NCBI GenBank assembly: GCA_949825045.1 | Contig: OX463832.1 | Span: forward strand, 17,726,552-17,790,551 | Origin: Argyresthia goedartella | Taxonomy: Eukaryota; Arthropoda; Insecta; Lepidoptera; Argyresthiidae | Direction of reading: 5' to 3' | Length of the DNA: 64,000 nt | In this document: one piece after another, positions 51,031 to 62,803 of the stretch | Layout: the number at the start of each line of letters is the position of its first letter | Numbering within the stretch: position 1 is the first letter of the stretch | The notes under the pieces: model-generated | What the model saw: the letters and a program-made list of their open reading frames with translations, nothing else | Told to the model about the DNA's origin: nothing | The model's database searches: none | Position numbers and translations under genes: made by a program

Positions 51031-51609
51031 TGTTTAATATTTATGCGTCGGAAACGCACCGGTTTTTTGTTGCGCGAATCGATCGCGAGTAATCGAGACA
51101 TCACTCGCGAAAACGGCACTAGCAGCTGTCACTCGTACCGGAACGAGATGTAAAATTGGAGGTTATCTTGACAACGCTCTTGGTCTGGTCTCATCGGTGA
51201 GAACGAACATGGCGGCTCGGGCCCCGTGGCATTGATGGTATTTCGGTGTACCAATTGTAATACAGGCATCGGGCCTGGTCAGAGTGTAAATCTACCTCAT
51301 AGAGTCGGGATATTGATTGTAATTAGATTCGCGTCAGCGGTTGAGTGATTGTGTTGTGAAGCACATAGTCGTATTCGGACGGCGACTCCACGTCAGCAGG
51401 CATCGGACAGCGAAACGACGGCAAGAATTCAATCCATATCCTATCCCAACTGTGCCCCCTTTCCCGAATTCCTGTCTCGAATCGAGCCTACGATCTCCTG
51501 TCTACGGTGACAAGGTAATAACAATTTCATCATTCTTTTCTCTCACGTGCGGGCAGAGGCACACCCCCTCATGACTCCACGCCGTTCGGTTTAGGCGTGG
51601 AATTAAACA
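51031..51609 (+). repeat. 3' LTR of BEL-2
   Basis: 579 bp, partner of 44022-44600. It is followed by GAATC, the second half of the target-site duplication. Confidence 0.92.
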
Positions 51610-51956
51610 GAATCAATAAGCATCGCTCTTGCTTTTTCCACTAGTGTCCGATTCTTCCGTTCTGCAAGACCATTTTGGTGTGGCGTGTAGGGTGCCGATA
51701 AACGTTGTGAAATCCCGTTTGCCTTCAGGTAGTTTAGAAATTCTTTGTTGATGTATTCCGTTCCTTTGTCAGTTTGCAAAAATTTAATCTTGTTGTCAGT
51801 AAAGTTTTCCATTAGTTCTTTGTATTCTTTGAACTTCTCAAGTACTTGCGATTTATGTTTTATGAAGTATACGCTCCCATATCTACTGTAGTCGTCTATA
51901 AACGTTACAAAATATTTGTTTCTCCCAGTGCTTGGGGATTTTATAGGACCACACAC
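51610..51956 (-). pseudogene. pol: Copia Pol, integrase core
   Basis: Contains the core motifs VTFIDDYSRYGSVYFIKHKS, FLQTDKGTEYINKEF and LSAPYTPHQNGLAERKNRTL, i.e. Asp, Asp and Glu of the catalytic triad. It breaks at AMLIDS where BEL-2 inserted and continues in frame at 44016 with KAPMHLW. Upstream it is joined by a nonsense codon (51978) to the next piece. Confidence 0.85.
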
Positions 51957-51977
51957 ATCACTATGTACAATTTCTAA

Positions 51978-52976
51978 TCATTCAGTGGTTCGTGGCGTAG
52001 ATCTAGATTTGGGACTTGACACATGAGTAATTTTGGTCTGTATGCAGGCCTCACAGTCTGACAGTACCTCGTCTTTGTTGAAGTTTAAGCCGATTAACGT
52101 CTCGTTTTTCAACGCTAGGTGAAGGTCTTTGCCGTTCATGTGTCCCAGTTGTCTATGCCAGTCTAAGATGAAGTTTTCTACTGTTGTCACCATGTTTGTT
52201 TCAGGTGTAGCTGTAGAGCCATGTTTAATTTGCGTTTTGACATAGTAAAGATTATTTTTCTTTTCAGCGGTCATCATAGTTTTGTTGTTCTTGGTAACTG
52301 TAGCTTTGTTTCCGGTAAAAGTTACAGTGCCACCATTTTGAGTGATTTTTGCAACAGATAGAAGATTAGTTGTAAGGCTAGGTACGTACAGAGTTTCTAG
52401 AAGGTTTACTGTGCCATATTCGTTGGTAACAACTTTGACTGTACCTCGTCCTTTAATCTCAGTTGATTGGTCTTTAGAAGCGAAGTTAAGTTTGCAAGAG
52501 TCTGCCTTTAACGTTGTAAAGTGTTGTATTGCTGAGGTCATGTGAGAAGTGCATCCACTGTCCAGTACCCAGTTACTGTTGGTAGTAAGTGTAGATTGAA
52601 CGTTGAGTAGACAGTCTTCTTTGACATGGTTTGACGTTTCATTTTGTGATGTCACCTTCTTCGTCTTCTTGTTTTTGTTTTGTTTAGACCAGCAGCCTGT
52701 GCAAATTTTGTGAGAGCTGTTCTTGAAGTACACGTTTTTGTTCTTGCATACTTTGCACGTTTTGGCGTAGTGAGCAGCTTGAAGAGCTTGAGAACTCGTT
52801 GGTTCCATTTGGGTTTGGTGTCGAGCCTCGCTTTCTTCTATTATTTTGGTTTTCAACTCTTCTGGTTTAGGTAGTGTGTCCCTGCTTTCAATGGCTACTC
52901 TGAAGTTTTCATATTCTGGAGAAAGAATGCAGAGCATCATGATAGTTAACAGGTCGTCGTTGATTTTTATTTCCAT
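51978..52976 (-). pseudogene. Copia Gag end, protease and start of integrase
   Basis: In order: end of capsid (LLTIMMLCILSPEYENFRVA), a Cys-rich knuckle-like region (CKVCKNKNVYFKNSSHKIC), the protease with WVLDSGCTSHMTS (active site DSG), and the integrase zinc-binding part (DWHRQLGHMNGKDLHL ... DCEACIQTKI). The frame ends in a TGA (51978-51980) where relatives have Arg before LEIVHSDVCGP, so integrase is cut by a point change. At the 5' side the frame is joined to LADM, the LINE-D insertion point. Confidence 0.85.
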
Positions 52977-53238
52977 GTCAGCGAGTCAATATAGTCAATA
53001 GTCAAAGTACTTTATTACTGTAGATATTTACATATACTTAGCAAACGTCATTTTTTGCCTCTTCTCTACATTGGACCACTGTGGGAGAAGAAGGGCGTAG
53101 AAACTCCCACCGATTTATTTTTAGATCTCTTTTAAAAATAGGTTGTGCTTAACTAATACAATTATGATTTATTTTTATTTAATAAGCTGGAATAAATAAT
53201 TACAAAATTATTAACAGCAAGGTCTGTGTTGAGCCAGA

Positions 53239-53616
53239 TTAACCCCATACAGTCCTGTCATTTAAGTAATCTTGAACATTGTAATATCCCTTTTTCGACA
53301 AAGTCGCTTTAACATGCTTTTTAAATTGCTCAAATGGCAATTTAAAAATCTCCAGAGGTATCTTATTGTAGTAGAGAATGCACTGACCCTTGAAAGAATT
53401 GCTAACCTTCGCGAGTCTAAAACGGGGCGCACATAGTCTGTGATTATTTCTTAGGTTAACATTACAGCTGTCGCTAAGTTTGGAAAATGTTGTAAGGTTC
53501 TTGCGTACATACGTTATATTTTCGAAAATAAATTGACTAGCTACTGTTAGTATGTCAATTTCTTTAAAAAGCTCTCTTAAGGAGTCTGTTCGTTTTAAAT
53601 TATTTAAATTTACTGC
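53239..53616 (-). pseudogene. LINE-D ORF2, C-terminal part
   Basis: Has LRELFKEIDILTVASQF then NSFKGQCILYYNKIPLE, matching LINE-B's end (LREKFKEINILTFVSQY). It stops at NDRTVWG. On its 5' side it meets the T-run of LINE-E and continues at about 58503. The 3' UTR runs from 53238 to 52987. Confidence 0.82.
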
Positions 53617-53644
53617 TTTTTTTTTTTTTTTTTTTTTTTTTTTT
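53617..53644 (+). repeat. Run of 28 T at the start of LINE-E
   Basis: A homopolymer directly at the LINE-E/LINE-D junction. It is not part of either LINE body as judged by LINE-B and LINE-D. It may be a small poly(A)-primed inverted piece, untemplated addition, or an assembly-prone run. Confidence 0.75.
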
Positions 53645-53828
53645 CTTCTGGGGGTAGTCAAGCAAACAACATCAAAATTTTGAGTCTTCCAAATTTAATT
53701 AATTTAATATTATTATTATCAATTTAATGACAAATATAACTATTTAATTTTAAGCCTGAACCTAATTTAACACTGGATAAATAATCACTCTCACCTGAAT
53801 CAACATATCCAATCATTTACACAACACC

Positions 53829-54668
53829 ATGGATCTGTACACAAAACTGAGCACCAACATGGAGAAGATTGTGGAGTCTTTCAACACTCGGATGGCGCAA
53901 TATGAGAAGGAGCTTCGGGAGGCCTCCACCATGTCGCTGTCAAGCAGCCCTCCTGACCTGAGCACTATGAGCAGTGAGTTCACAGAGTTTAAGGCCTTTA
54001 CATGGAACTGCCTCAACATGTTGCGGTCACAAATGGAGTTGGTGGGTCAGGACCGGCTGGAGATGGGCACCAGGCGGAAGGTACTTCTGCTTCACGGGGT
54101 GTCGGAGAAGGCATAAGAACAAGCTGATGAAGTGGCTCGGGTGATATTAAGCGACCGGATGAAGATGTCCCCGCAGTGTGTTTCTGATGTGAGTGTGGTC
54201 CACAGACTTGGCCCCAAGGAAAAGGCATCCAAAGCCCGGCCCTTGCTAGTTCGGTTCTCGTCTTTCATAGCGCGGACCCAGGCGTGGAAGGGCAAGACTG
54301 CCTTGAAAGGAACGGGGATAACTGTTACAGAGTTCCTCACAAAATCAAGACACAGTGTATTCTTAGCCGCCAGGAAGCACTTTGGTGTACGGAACTGTTG
54401 GACGACGGAGGGCAGGATCGTCTTATTACTCCCAGATAAGACTAGGCGGAAGGTGGAGTGTATGGCGGACCTACTGGTGTACACCAGCCAGTTCCCACCT
54501 TCCACCACTCAATCTGAGGGAAAGGAGTCTCCGGCAAAGAAGCCGACCGCTGCTGTGGCTGCTCCCTCGGTTGCTGCGCCCACGGCTGCTGCAGCGTCGG
54601 GCCTGAGCAAACGCACCCCCAGTATCAGGCGCAAAGGAGTGCCGCCGCCGCCGGGAGCGAAAAAGTAG
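53829..54668 (+). pseudogene. LINE-E ORF1
   Basis: Starts at ATG 53829 (CACCATGG). The N-terminal part has a coiled coil (LYTKLSTNMEKIVESFNTRM to KELREA). It is interrupted by TAA at 54114-54116 after HGVSEKA and continues in the same frame. The middle has VSVVHRLGPKEKASKARPLL and LVRFSSF, an RRM-like segment. The C-terminus is Ala/Pro/Lys-rich. One G-to-T change (GAA to TAA) would explain the stop. Confidence 0.75.
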
Positions 54669-55308
54669 GCCGCGGCTTTATATGTCGTCGATCAGTTCTG
54701 CTGCCTGAAGTGTTCTCCACAATTGTTCGGATTATACGTGTTTTCTTGTTTTTAGCAGGTAGGTAAGTTTTATAATTTATGTTAATAATTATGTATTAAT
54801 ATCAAAACAACTAATGTCAGTCAATGTTATGTCATGTGATAGTCTGTGGTCTAATGTCATCAATTGTCATCACGGAACGTGCGGGGCGTGTTCCACTCAT
54901 GATATGAAGTTGACCTGTATGTTCACAGTCCGTCTCGTTCCTGTTCGCTTGATTCTCGACACTTATTCTTTTTTCTCTTTATGTTTATAATAACAACTTT
55001 ATGTTAAGTTGTTCCATACTCTGCCTGCCTGCATATTACCCATAAGTGAGCGAAACGAAATGTAGGTCACACTCAAACAAAGTAATGATTGTCAGCGTTT
55101 TGTTCATTGCGTTTTGCTTGTTTGTTTTGTCTGTGTTGTTTCAAACCTTTAAGGTAATATATTATTTCCCAACAAGCCCAGTGTGTCTGGGTTCAGGCTT
55201 TTTGTATTTAATTGTTAATTTAGTGTTAAACCTCGTAAGGGAGGATATTATAGTTTAGTTTTATATTTATTTTATAGCTATTGTAGTATATTTATTTATT
55301 TATTTTAA
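54669..55308 (+). other. Spacer between LINE-E ORF1 and ORF2
   Basis: 640 bp, AT-rich near ORF2. It holds a 70-codon frame with two hydrophobic stretches (55046-55258) that starts with a non-ATG codon; I regard it as chance. It may function as a re-initiation or ribosome-entry region for ORF2, but nothing in the sequence shows it. Confidence 0.4.
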
Positions 55309-58120
55309 ATGGATATCATAAACAATTTCACAGACAGTTTTTTCTCTAGCTCTTCTAACGGCGACTCTCTTGGTTCAGGAGGTGTCGACTCCCTTGCGGA
55401 CGCATCATTGTCTAGCAATCTGAAACGAGTGTTCAACAAGTCGGAGTTCAATTTCAATGTCGTTCATATTAATGCCCAAAGCATTCCTGCTAGTTACGCT
55501 GATCTCCTGGAAGCTTTCAGTGATCAGATTATACCATCTCTTCCTTCCTCCATGTATTCTCTACCAGGGTTCAGGCTCTATCGCAACGATAGGACAGGCA
55601 AAGCAGATGGCGGGGTTGCTATCTACTTACGTTCTGACATTCCGTGCAAAGTCATCTGCCACTCGCCAAGCCTGTACTCTGGTTCAGCTGAGTATCTCTT
55701 CCTTGAGATCAGCTTGCACCACAACAAAATTCTTCTGGGTGTATATTACAGCCCCTCACTTCGTATCGATTACTTTGATTCTTTTGAATCTCTACTCAGT
55801 GACTTGACTCCTCTCTATAGTGACACTCTCATTCTCGGTGATTTTAACACCTGTCTCCTGAAAAATAACGCCCGCTCTGCCAAACTTAAATCTATTGTGA
55901 ATTCCTCTAACTTACATATTCTTCCCCTTGACGCTACTCACTTTCAACCGCACTGTATTCCCTCCCTTCTCGATCTCATGATTACCTATCTCCAACATAG
56001 CCAAGGTGGCTGCTCATGGCCAGCTTAATGCCCCATTCTCCTATCACGATCTGGTGTATGTTTCATACAAAATTAGGCTCCCTAAGCGCAAAGTCAAATT
56101 CCTTGATATTCGAAGCTTCAAAGGTGTGAACCTCGATTGCCTGAAATCAGATGCCTCATCTGTCGATTGGACCCCCGTTGTAACTGGTGAGACCGTTGAT
56201 GACAAAATCCTGAAGTTCAACTCAATTGTCCTGGGGCTGTTCGACAAGCACGCACCAATGAAAAAGGTCAGGGTAAAACATTTTCCTGCTCCGTGGTTGA
56301 CAGACGCTATCAAGCGTTTAATGGCAAAAAGAAACCGTGCGAAGGGGCGATATAAGAGAGACCCAACCGATAACAATCTCCTAACATTTAAACGCCTTCG
56401 AAACCTATGCAACCGCATGTGCCGTGACGCCAAGCGACGCCACATCTATGAGCGTATAGAAATATACACCCCAGCTCAGGTCTGGAAATTTCTTAAAACC
56501 CTTGGTGTTGGCAAGTCCCAGGAATTTTCTTCAGGTGATGTCGATCTCAACGGTCTTAACCAGTTCTTTTCTTCTCCCCCCCTCGTGATAGACCCCGCCA
56601 CAAAGCAGGCAACCCTTCGTCATCTACGGTTGAAGGCTGCAGTCTGTACCTCACCGTTCAACTTTAGTCTCGTTGGAATCGGCGCAGTTAGAAAGGCAGT
56701 GCTAGCGGTCACATCCAAAGCTGCTGGTGGCGACAACGTCAGTCATCAGATGATCCACAGCCTCCTTGAAGAAATGCTCCCTCCAATTACCCACATTATA
56801 AACTTCTCTCTATCAGCTAGATCTTTTCCTAGTCTGTGGAAGAAAGCTCTTGTCATCCCACTGCCCAAAAATTCCAATCCCTCCTCCTTCAAAGATTACA
56901 GGCCCATATCTATTTTACCTATTCTCTCCAAAGTCCTTGAATCCATTGTCCACTCCCAACTCACCTCCTACCTTTCATCAAACAAACTTCTCAATCCTTT
57001 CCAATCTGGCTTCAGACCAGGGCATAGTACTACCACAGCACTCTTAAAAGTCAGCGATGATATACAGCTAGCCATGGATCAGAGGTTGGTTACGGTGCTG
57101 GCCCTGCTTGATTTCAGCAATGCCTTTAACTGCGTCGATTTTGACATTCTTGTCGCTATATTAACATCGCTGAATGTCTCCTCCCACGCTGCTGGCTGGT
57201 TCGACTCATACCTGAGAGGTCGTCAGCAGCGCATTAAGTCTGAAGAGACCGAAACTCAATGGTGTGATCTTTCCTCAGGAGTGCCTCAAGGTGGTATTCT
57301 CTCTCCTCTTCTTTTTTCAGTCTTTATAAACTCCATCTCCGACGTCCTCTCTTCTTCGTATCATCTGTACGCAGATGATCTACAAATTTATCGCCACTTT
57401 TCCCCCTGCGATGTAGTTTCATCCGTGGAGGCACTGAATGCTTACCTCGAGAATGTGAAAGACTGGGCCTCATCATACGGGCTGTTAATAAACCCGAATA
57501 AATCACAAGCCATGATTTTAGGAACCAGGCACACTCTTTCCTTGTTACAAAAACCCATTGTTCCCGTATCATATAATGGCATCACAATAGAGTACACAGA
57601 TAAGGCGAAAAACCTTGGGGTTATTTTTGACAACCAGCTGTCTTGGTCTCCACATGTCAGCGAGGTCAGCAGACGGGTCTTTGCGTCTTTTCACTCCCTC
57701 AGGCGTCTGCAGTACTTCTTGCCGCGGCAGACCAAAATCACCCTTGCTCAGTCCCTTCTCCTGCCGCTAATCGACTACGCCGATGTCTGTTGGGCGAGCG
57801 CGAACGAAGATCTTCTGAACAAACTCGAACGACTTCAGAATCTCGGGATTCGGTTTATCTTCGGGCTGCGCAAATTCGACCACGTCTCTCAATTTCGCAA
57901 AGAGTTGGGGTGGCTTCCGATTCGTCGTCGCCGAGACTCCCATATTCTTTTTTGTCTTTTCAATATATTGAAAAATCCGCGCTACCCCAGCTACCTTCGA
58001 GACCGCTTTGAGTATCTCTTTTCAGGAGATCGGCAACGGAGATCTCACACGGTCTCACTCTTAGCCACTCCAAGGCATACCACTTCCGCATATGATGGAA
58101 CGCACTTCCTTGTGCGATAA
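55309..58120 (+). pseudogene. LINE-E ORF2: endonuclease and reverse transcriptase
   Basis: From ATG 55309: endonuclease with NVVHINAQSIPASYADLLEA, RTGKADGGVAIYLRSDI, LGVYYSP and LILGDFNTCL. At about 56000 an extra four bases (TATC-like) shift the frame. RT resumes at 56006 with KVAAHGQLNAPFSYHDLVYV, then AWLTDAIK-like codons (APWLTDAIKRLMAKRNRAK), KNSNPSSFKDYRPISIL, GFRPGHSTTTALL, LLDFSNAFNCVDFDI, GVPQGGILSPLLFSVF, YADDLQIYRHF (active site YADD) and NLGVIFDNQLSW. The C-terminus follows normally. One frameshift is the only break I see. Confidence 0.85.
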
Positions 58121-58502
58121 GAGACAGCCCGACTCTTTTCGCTTTCAAAAACCGGGTAAAAGAGCACTTCCTCTCTCTTTTGTGATAGTTGTAGTATGTA
58201 TATTATTGTTATATGTAAACTTTATATACAGGTTTATGAATGTATAGATACGTATTTAGTAGTTTGTTAGATACGAGTATGTATTTTATTTACCGTATTT
58301 TATAGATGTGTAATTTACTTATATGTATTTTATTATTGTTTAGATATTGTGCACTGCCTACCCTTTATTGATAAAATTTCCTGTCATGCCTTGGTTTGCT
58401 GGAAGAAATCTCTTTTTAGAGATAAGCTCGCCTTTGTACATATGTTTTCTCTTAATGTATCTTTTTTAAATAACTGTGTTCAATAAAGAATTATGAATTA
58501 TG
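58121..58502 (+). other. 3' UTR and tail of LINE-E
   Basis: AT-rich; includes AATAAAGAATTATGAATTATG at the end, where AATAAA may be the polyadenylation signal and TGAATTA units form the tail. Confidence 0.7.
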
Positions 58503-61011
58503 AAATTATAAATTGCTCGAATAGCTCTTTTCTGTAAAATAAAAATAGTTTGAATATCCGCTGCTTTCCCCCACAACAAGATACCATCATCATCAAGGAC
58601 ATCACACTATGAAAGTAACTAAACTATACTAGCCTAGATGTAGCCACATCCGTGCTTTGTCTGATGTTCCTAACAGCGTAAGCCGCAGAACTTAATTTAC
58701 CAGCCAATTTATCTATGTGGGGTCCCCACTGCAATTTGCTATCAATGATTATTCCAAGAAACTTCGTATCATTTACCAATTCTAACGTGCTGTTGTCTAA
58801 CACCAAACTGCTCTCAACTTGCCTGACATTTGGAAGTGAGAATTTGATACACTTGGTTTTACCAGCGTTTAACAATAAATTATTAACTGTGAACCAATTC
58901 AAGGTTAAAGACAATACACCATTAACATCATCAAAATCTCCTTTTTGTCTTTCAATTTTGAAGACCATTGAAGTATCATCAGCAAACAACACTATGTCAG
59001 TTAATTTCTCCACCATGAAAGGCAGATCATTAATATATACCAGGAATAAGAAAGGGCCTAATATGGAACCTTGTGGAACGCCAATTTTATCACTCGATCC
59101 ATCAGATTTTACGCCGTTAACTTCTGCCTTTTGAATTCTATTGCTTAGGTATGATCTTAGTAGATCCAACGCTTTATTTCTAACTCCGTAATGATTTAAT
59201 TTAATTAATAGCGTATTATGATCAACACAATCAAACGCCTTCGACAGGTCGCAAAAAACTCCGATAGCATCCTGTGCGGCCTCCCATGCAGAATAAATAT
59301 GAGATACAAGGGTAATACCTGCATCCGTAGTCGATTTACCCCTAGTGAAACCATATTGTTTAGCGTGGAGTTGTTTTGTACGGTTGAAGTGTGAGAGCAT
59401 TTGATTGAGTATAATCTTTTCAAATATTTTACTTAGTGTTGGAAGAACAGATATTGGTCTGAAATTTGAAGGATCGCCCTTATCTCCCGATTTGAACAGC
59501 GGTATAAGTTTACTGTGTTTCATGAGGTCTGGAAAAGCCCCATCGTCAACACATTTATTGAATATATAAGCTAAGTATGGGGCTATAACTAGAATTACTG
59601 AACCAATGACTTTGACTGATATACCCCACAGGTCTTCCGTATTTTTTAAGTTAAGTAATTTAAACGTTTTGACAATGTCCTGGGGATATACATGATGAAA
59701 TTTTAAATATACATTACTGACGCTAGTGTTATTTTTTAATAAAGTCTCTGCTTCAAATGGAGATGAATTTAGACTGTCCGTTGTGAGTACGGGTACATTG
59801 GTGAAGAATGTTTCAAAAGCTCGAGCAACATCAGCGTTGGATTTAACAACATCATCACCTATCTTTAGGCAGAAATCACTGTCCCTTGGTATAACTTTGC
59901 CAGTTTCGCGGTTTATTATTTGCCAAACTGTTTTCATTCTATTATTTGAATTTTGAATTTTTCTATTAATGTGTAAAGTTTTTGCAGTTCTACAAACCAA
60001 CTTGAAAGTTTTGGAATATTTTTTAACATAGTCATGAAATTTTCGATCAAAGTTATAGGTTTTTTGATCATAAAGGTCATACAAGATAACTCTACTTTTA
60101 CGAATTCCAAACGTTGCCCAGTCATTAAATTTAGATTTACCGTTGTAGTCACCGACTTTCTTTAATTTGAAAACTTTATTGAATTCTGTCTGAATAATGT
60201 TGAAGAAGTCTGAGTAGATTTTGTTTGGGTTCTGTTCATTAAAATCCGGTACTGGCAAATTTATATCTAAGTTTTTCGTCTCTAGTCTATGGGATGTAAT
60301 AGGCCTATAAAATGTTGGACCAGTCTTATCCTTAATAGTAATTGGGAATGAAACTGTTTGACCACTGTGATCGGAGGGTAAGCAGTTAATTACACTTTTA
60401 CTTGTGAATGCACAGTCACAAAAAACGTTATCTAAGCAAGTTTGGCTTGTAAGTGTAATTCTAGTCGGCTCTAGAAATACATGACATAAATTAAATGATT
60501 TGAACAGAGTTATTAATCGTCGCTTCAGTGTTGTATCTACAAGCAGATCTACATTAAGATCGCCACAAATAATTAACTTTTTTCTGTTATTACAAAGTTA
60601 AATGAGGGCTTCCTCCATAATTTTCTCAAATATTTCGAAATTGCCATGGCCTTTTTCATCCCTCGGTGGCCTGTAGACACAAACAATAATATGGCTATCT
60701 AACTCAACACAGGATACCTCTATTTGTCTTTCAACAGTAAGTGCAAGAATATCTTTCCGTTGTTTCACCTTAATGTTATTTTTCACTAAGATTAAAGAAC
60801 CACCTCTATCAGCAGTCTTTCTATTGTAACAACTGACAATTTTGTAATTATTTATGTTAAAAGACATCATATTTTCCTTCAACCAGTGTTCAGTAACACA
60901 AATAATATCAATGTCAGAATTTTTTAGAAATAATTCCAATACAAGTTCTTTGCCAGGTAGCCCCTGGATGTTTTGATGGGCAATATTTAACTGGGGCTTA
61001 CATTTTGACAT
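58503..61011 (-). pseudogene. LINE-D ORF2, endonuclease and RT
   Basis: All parts are in one frame. Endonuclease: LNIAHQNIQGLPGKELVLEL, IICVTEHWL, GGSLILVKNN, VCVYRPPRDEKG. TAA at 60598-60600 (where Gln fits) precedes LCNNRKKLIICGDLNVDLLV. RT (58624-60258): MKTVWQIINRETGKV, KSGDKGDPSNFRPISVLPT, GFTRGKSTTDAG, FCDLSKAFDCVDHNTLL, GVPQGSILGPFLF, IVLFADDTSMVF (FADD), FLGIIIDSKLQW. TAG at 58624-58626 (where relatives have Tyr before FSYFHS) precedes the piece that ends at the LINE-E junction. Two nonsense codons make it inactive. Confidence 0.85.
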
Positions 61012-61058
61012 ATTTAGTGGCTCTTGTATGCTAGAGATTTCCTCTATTGTCTTATGAA

Positions 61059-62803
61059 CTAATTTAAATTACTTGGAACAGATTCCAATGTTGCATGCAA
61101 AGTATAATTAACAGGTGAATTCCCAATAGGGGTCCATGTCATATTACTCTTAAAATAAGCTGATGTCAAGTTGAACTTAGTTAAACCAACTATAGCTGCG
61201 TCGCATATATTATAAGCTAACAATGTAGCTACTAATTTTCTATATTTATTAGACAGGTACAATGTATCCCGTGTCAGAGGAAAGTTATGAATAAAATTAT
61301 TCATGTCGAAATATAAAATAGCATCGCTGTGATGACATGTTAAATTAAATAAATTAATATTCATTCTATGCACAGATTTGTTCTGTAGTTCTGTCAAATT
61401 ACAGGCATATGGAAAATTGCATAGTATAAATTTGCATTTCATCCTACTATGTAAGTCTAGAAGTGTTTCAACACTTTTATTCAAATCATTCCGACTAATG
61501 TTTGAATGATTTCCTACCATAATTACAATAGTGCTGTACTCATCATAGATACCGCGACTAATCATCTTCACTAGATCTACAAATGAACAATTTGGACAGC
61601 AAATGTTCGTTACTTTTTGGTTAAGCCGGTTATGTAATAGAGTCCCAAATCCTGCACCTACTTTGTCGGAGAACAACAAAGTTTTTCTCTGAGCACATAT
61701 TTTGGTAGCTGGCGGTACACGAGTGGAGGTGAGTGGCGGGACACACGTGTTGGAGTGCGGTTTGATGCACGTGGCGGCGGTTGGCGCGGCATTCACGGCA
61801 GCGAGCGTCGCAACGTGCGCAACGGCGAACGGCGCGGCCCTCGGGGCAGCTTGCGGCATGACACACGCCTCAGCAGGGACAGCGAGCGGCGCGGTGCTCG
61901 CGCTGTTGAGCTGCGAGGTGTCTCCTCGTCGACGACGGCGACGCTGTTTTTTGGTTGGGGCAGCGGAGGACGCTGCAACACTCTCGTTGAGGGGGGTCGA
62001 GACCAAAGTTAGTGATGTGGGCTCGTCCTCCTTGCTGGTCTCATTCTCCTCATTCTCAATTAGAACGCCCACCAATTCCGCATTCTGGCGTTGTAGCTGT
62101 ACTAACTCAGACGTCGCGGCTCTGAGTTCTGCTAACTCACTTTGCTCTTTGGCATAACATTGTAGTGTATTTGCTAGCAGGTCATGTAGATGCTGGATTT
62201 CTACTCGGGCATGTTGAAGGTCCGACTGTAAACCTACATTTTTCCCCGGAGCTCTTGCATTAAGGAGATTCTTAATATTCTATTTGATTGCCGTTTCAAG
62301 GCTAATTTCAGTACTTTTATATTACCTCTAGTTTTTTTCATGAATTTATTTAATTTAAAATATTTTTTAAAATTTCTGCTGCTTGTCTGCATGGCTTGAA
62401 CAATTGTGCTTAGGCTGGCTACTTCTAGTTCTTGTTGGATAGAGGTAATGTGGCGAGATTCATTGTAGTCTTTTTCTATGCACATATCAGTCAACTTCAA
62501 GTTTGCCTCATTGAGTTGGTATTGGAGGAATTTACTGCGATCACAAGCAGAAGCAAGGTCAGTGCGCAGGGTGTCAAAAGATTCCACAAGTTTTTCCAAT
62601 CTTTGAATCTCATTTTGCGACTCCTCGTGTGTTTCTCGCAAAGTAGACACACTATCTCTAAGCTGTGAGTTCTTGGCTCTCAAGCTTTTTATCTCAAAGT
62701 CATTTTCATTGCGCTCTTCCAATAGCCTTTGGTTTAACTCCTCTGCGTCAGTTAGTTGTTGTTGTAGTGCGTGCATTCTCCGCGTAGTAATGTTGGATGC
62801 CAT
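61059..62803 (-). pseudogene. LINE-D ORF1
   Basis: Starts MASNITTRRMHALQQQLTDA. The N-terminal frame (62234-62803) is a long coiled coil (LNQRLLEERNENDFEIKSLR and further heptads). A frameshift near 62240 leads to NVGLQSDLQHARVEIQHL and the C-terminal frame (61059-62075) with an acidic stretch, a basic RRRRR cluster, a low-complexity Ala/Pro segment and a folded-looking end (IVIMVGNHSNISRNDL, KCKFILCNFPYACNL, ILYFDMNNFIHNF). The last part may be SGNH-hydrolase-like, as in CR1-group LINEs, though I cannot place the full catalytic set. Confidence 0.75.

Larger units (their letters stand above)
44022..51609 (+). mobile_element. BEL-2: BEL/Pao LTR retrotransposon, young
   Basis: Two 579-bp LTRs (44022-44600 and 51031-51609) with TG and CA ends are flanked by GAATC (44017-44021 and 51610-51614). 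I count only about five differences between them. The target is the Copia integrase gene, whose frame is restored by removing the element. Order: LTR, primer site, 690-bp leader, gag, UAG, pol, hairpin, PPT, LTR. Damage: a frame change in gag at a C9 run, one TGA in gag and one TGA in pol. It is the sister of BEL-1. Confidence 0.92.
53611..58502 (+). mobile_element. LINE-E: Jockey/L2-like LINE on the plus strand, nearly full length
   Basis: Inserted in the RT gene of LINE-D between ARG-AIY and LKRTDSL. The flanks carry imperfect copies of AAATTATAAATT (53597-53610 and 58503-58514). The element has a T-run at the 5' end, ORF1 (53829-54668), ORF2 (55309-58120) and a 3' tail of TGAATTA-like repeats at 58488-58502. 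ORF1 and ORF2 each carry one break. It is the youngest layer in this stack. Confidence 0.85.

Noticed and set aside
54013..54508. Minus-strand ORFs opposite LINE-E ORF1
   Set aside because: Shadow frames of a coding region with clear ORF1 features on the plus strand.
55046..55258. 70-codon ORF with two hydrophobic spans between LINE-E ORF1 and ORF2
   Set aside because: Starts with a non-ATG codon in an AT-rich spacer and has no counterpart I know in this LINE type.
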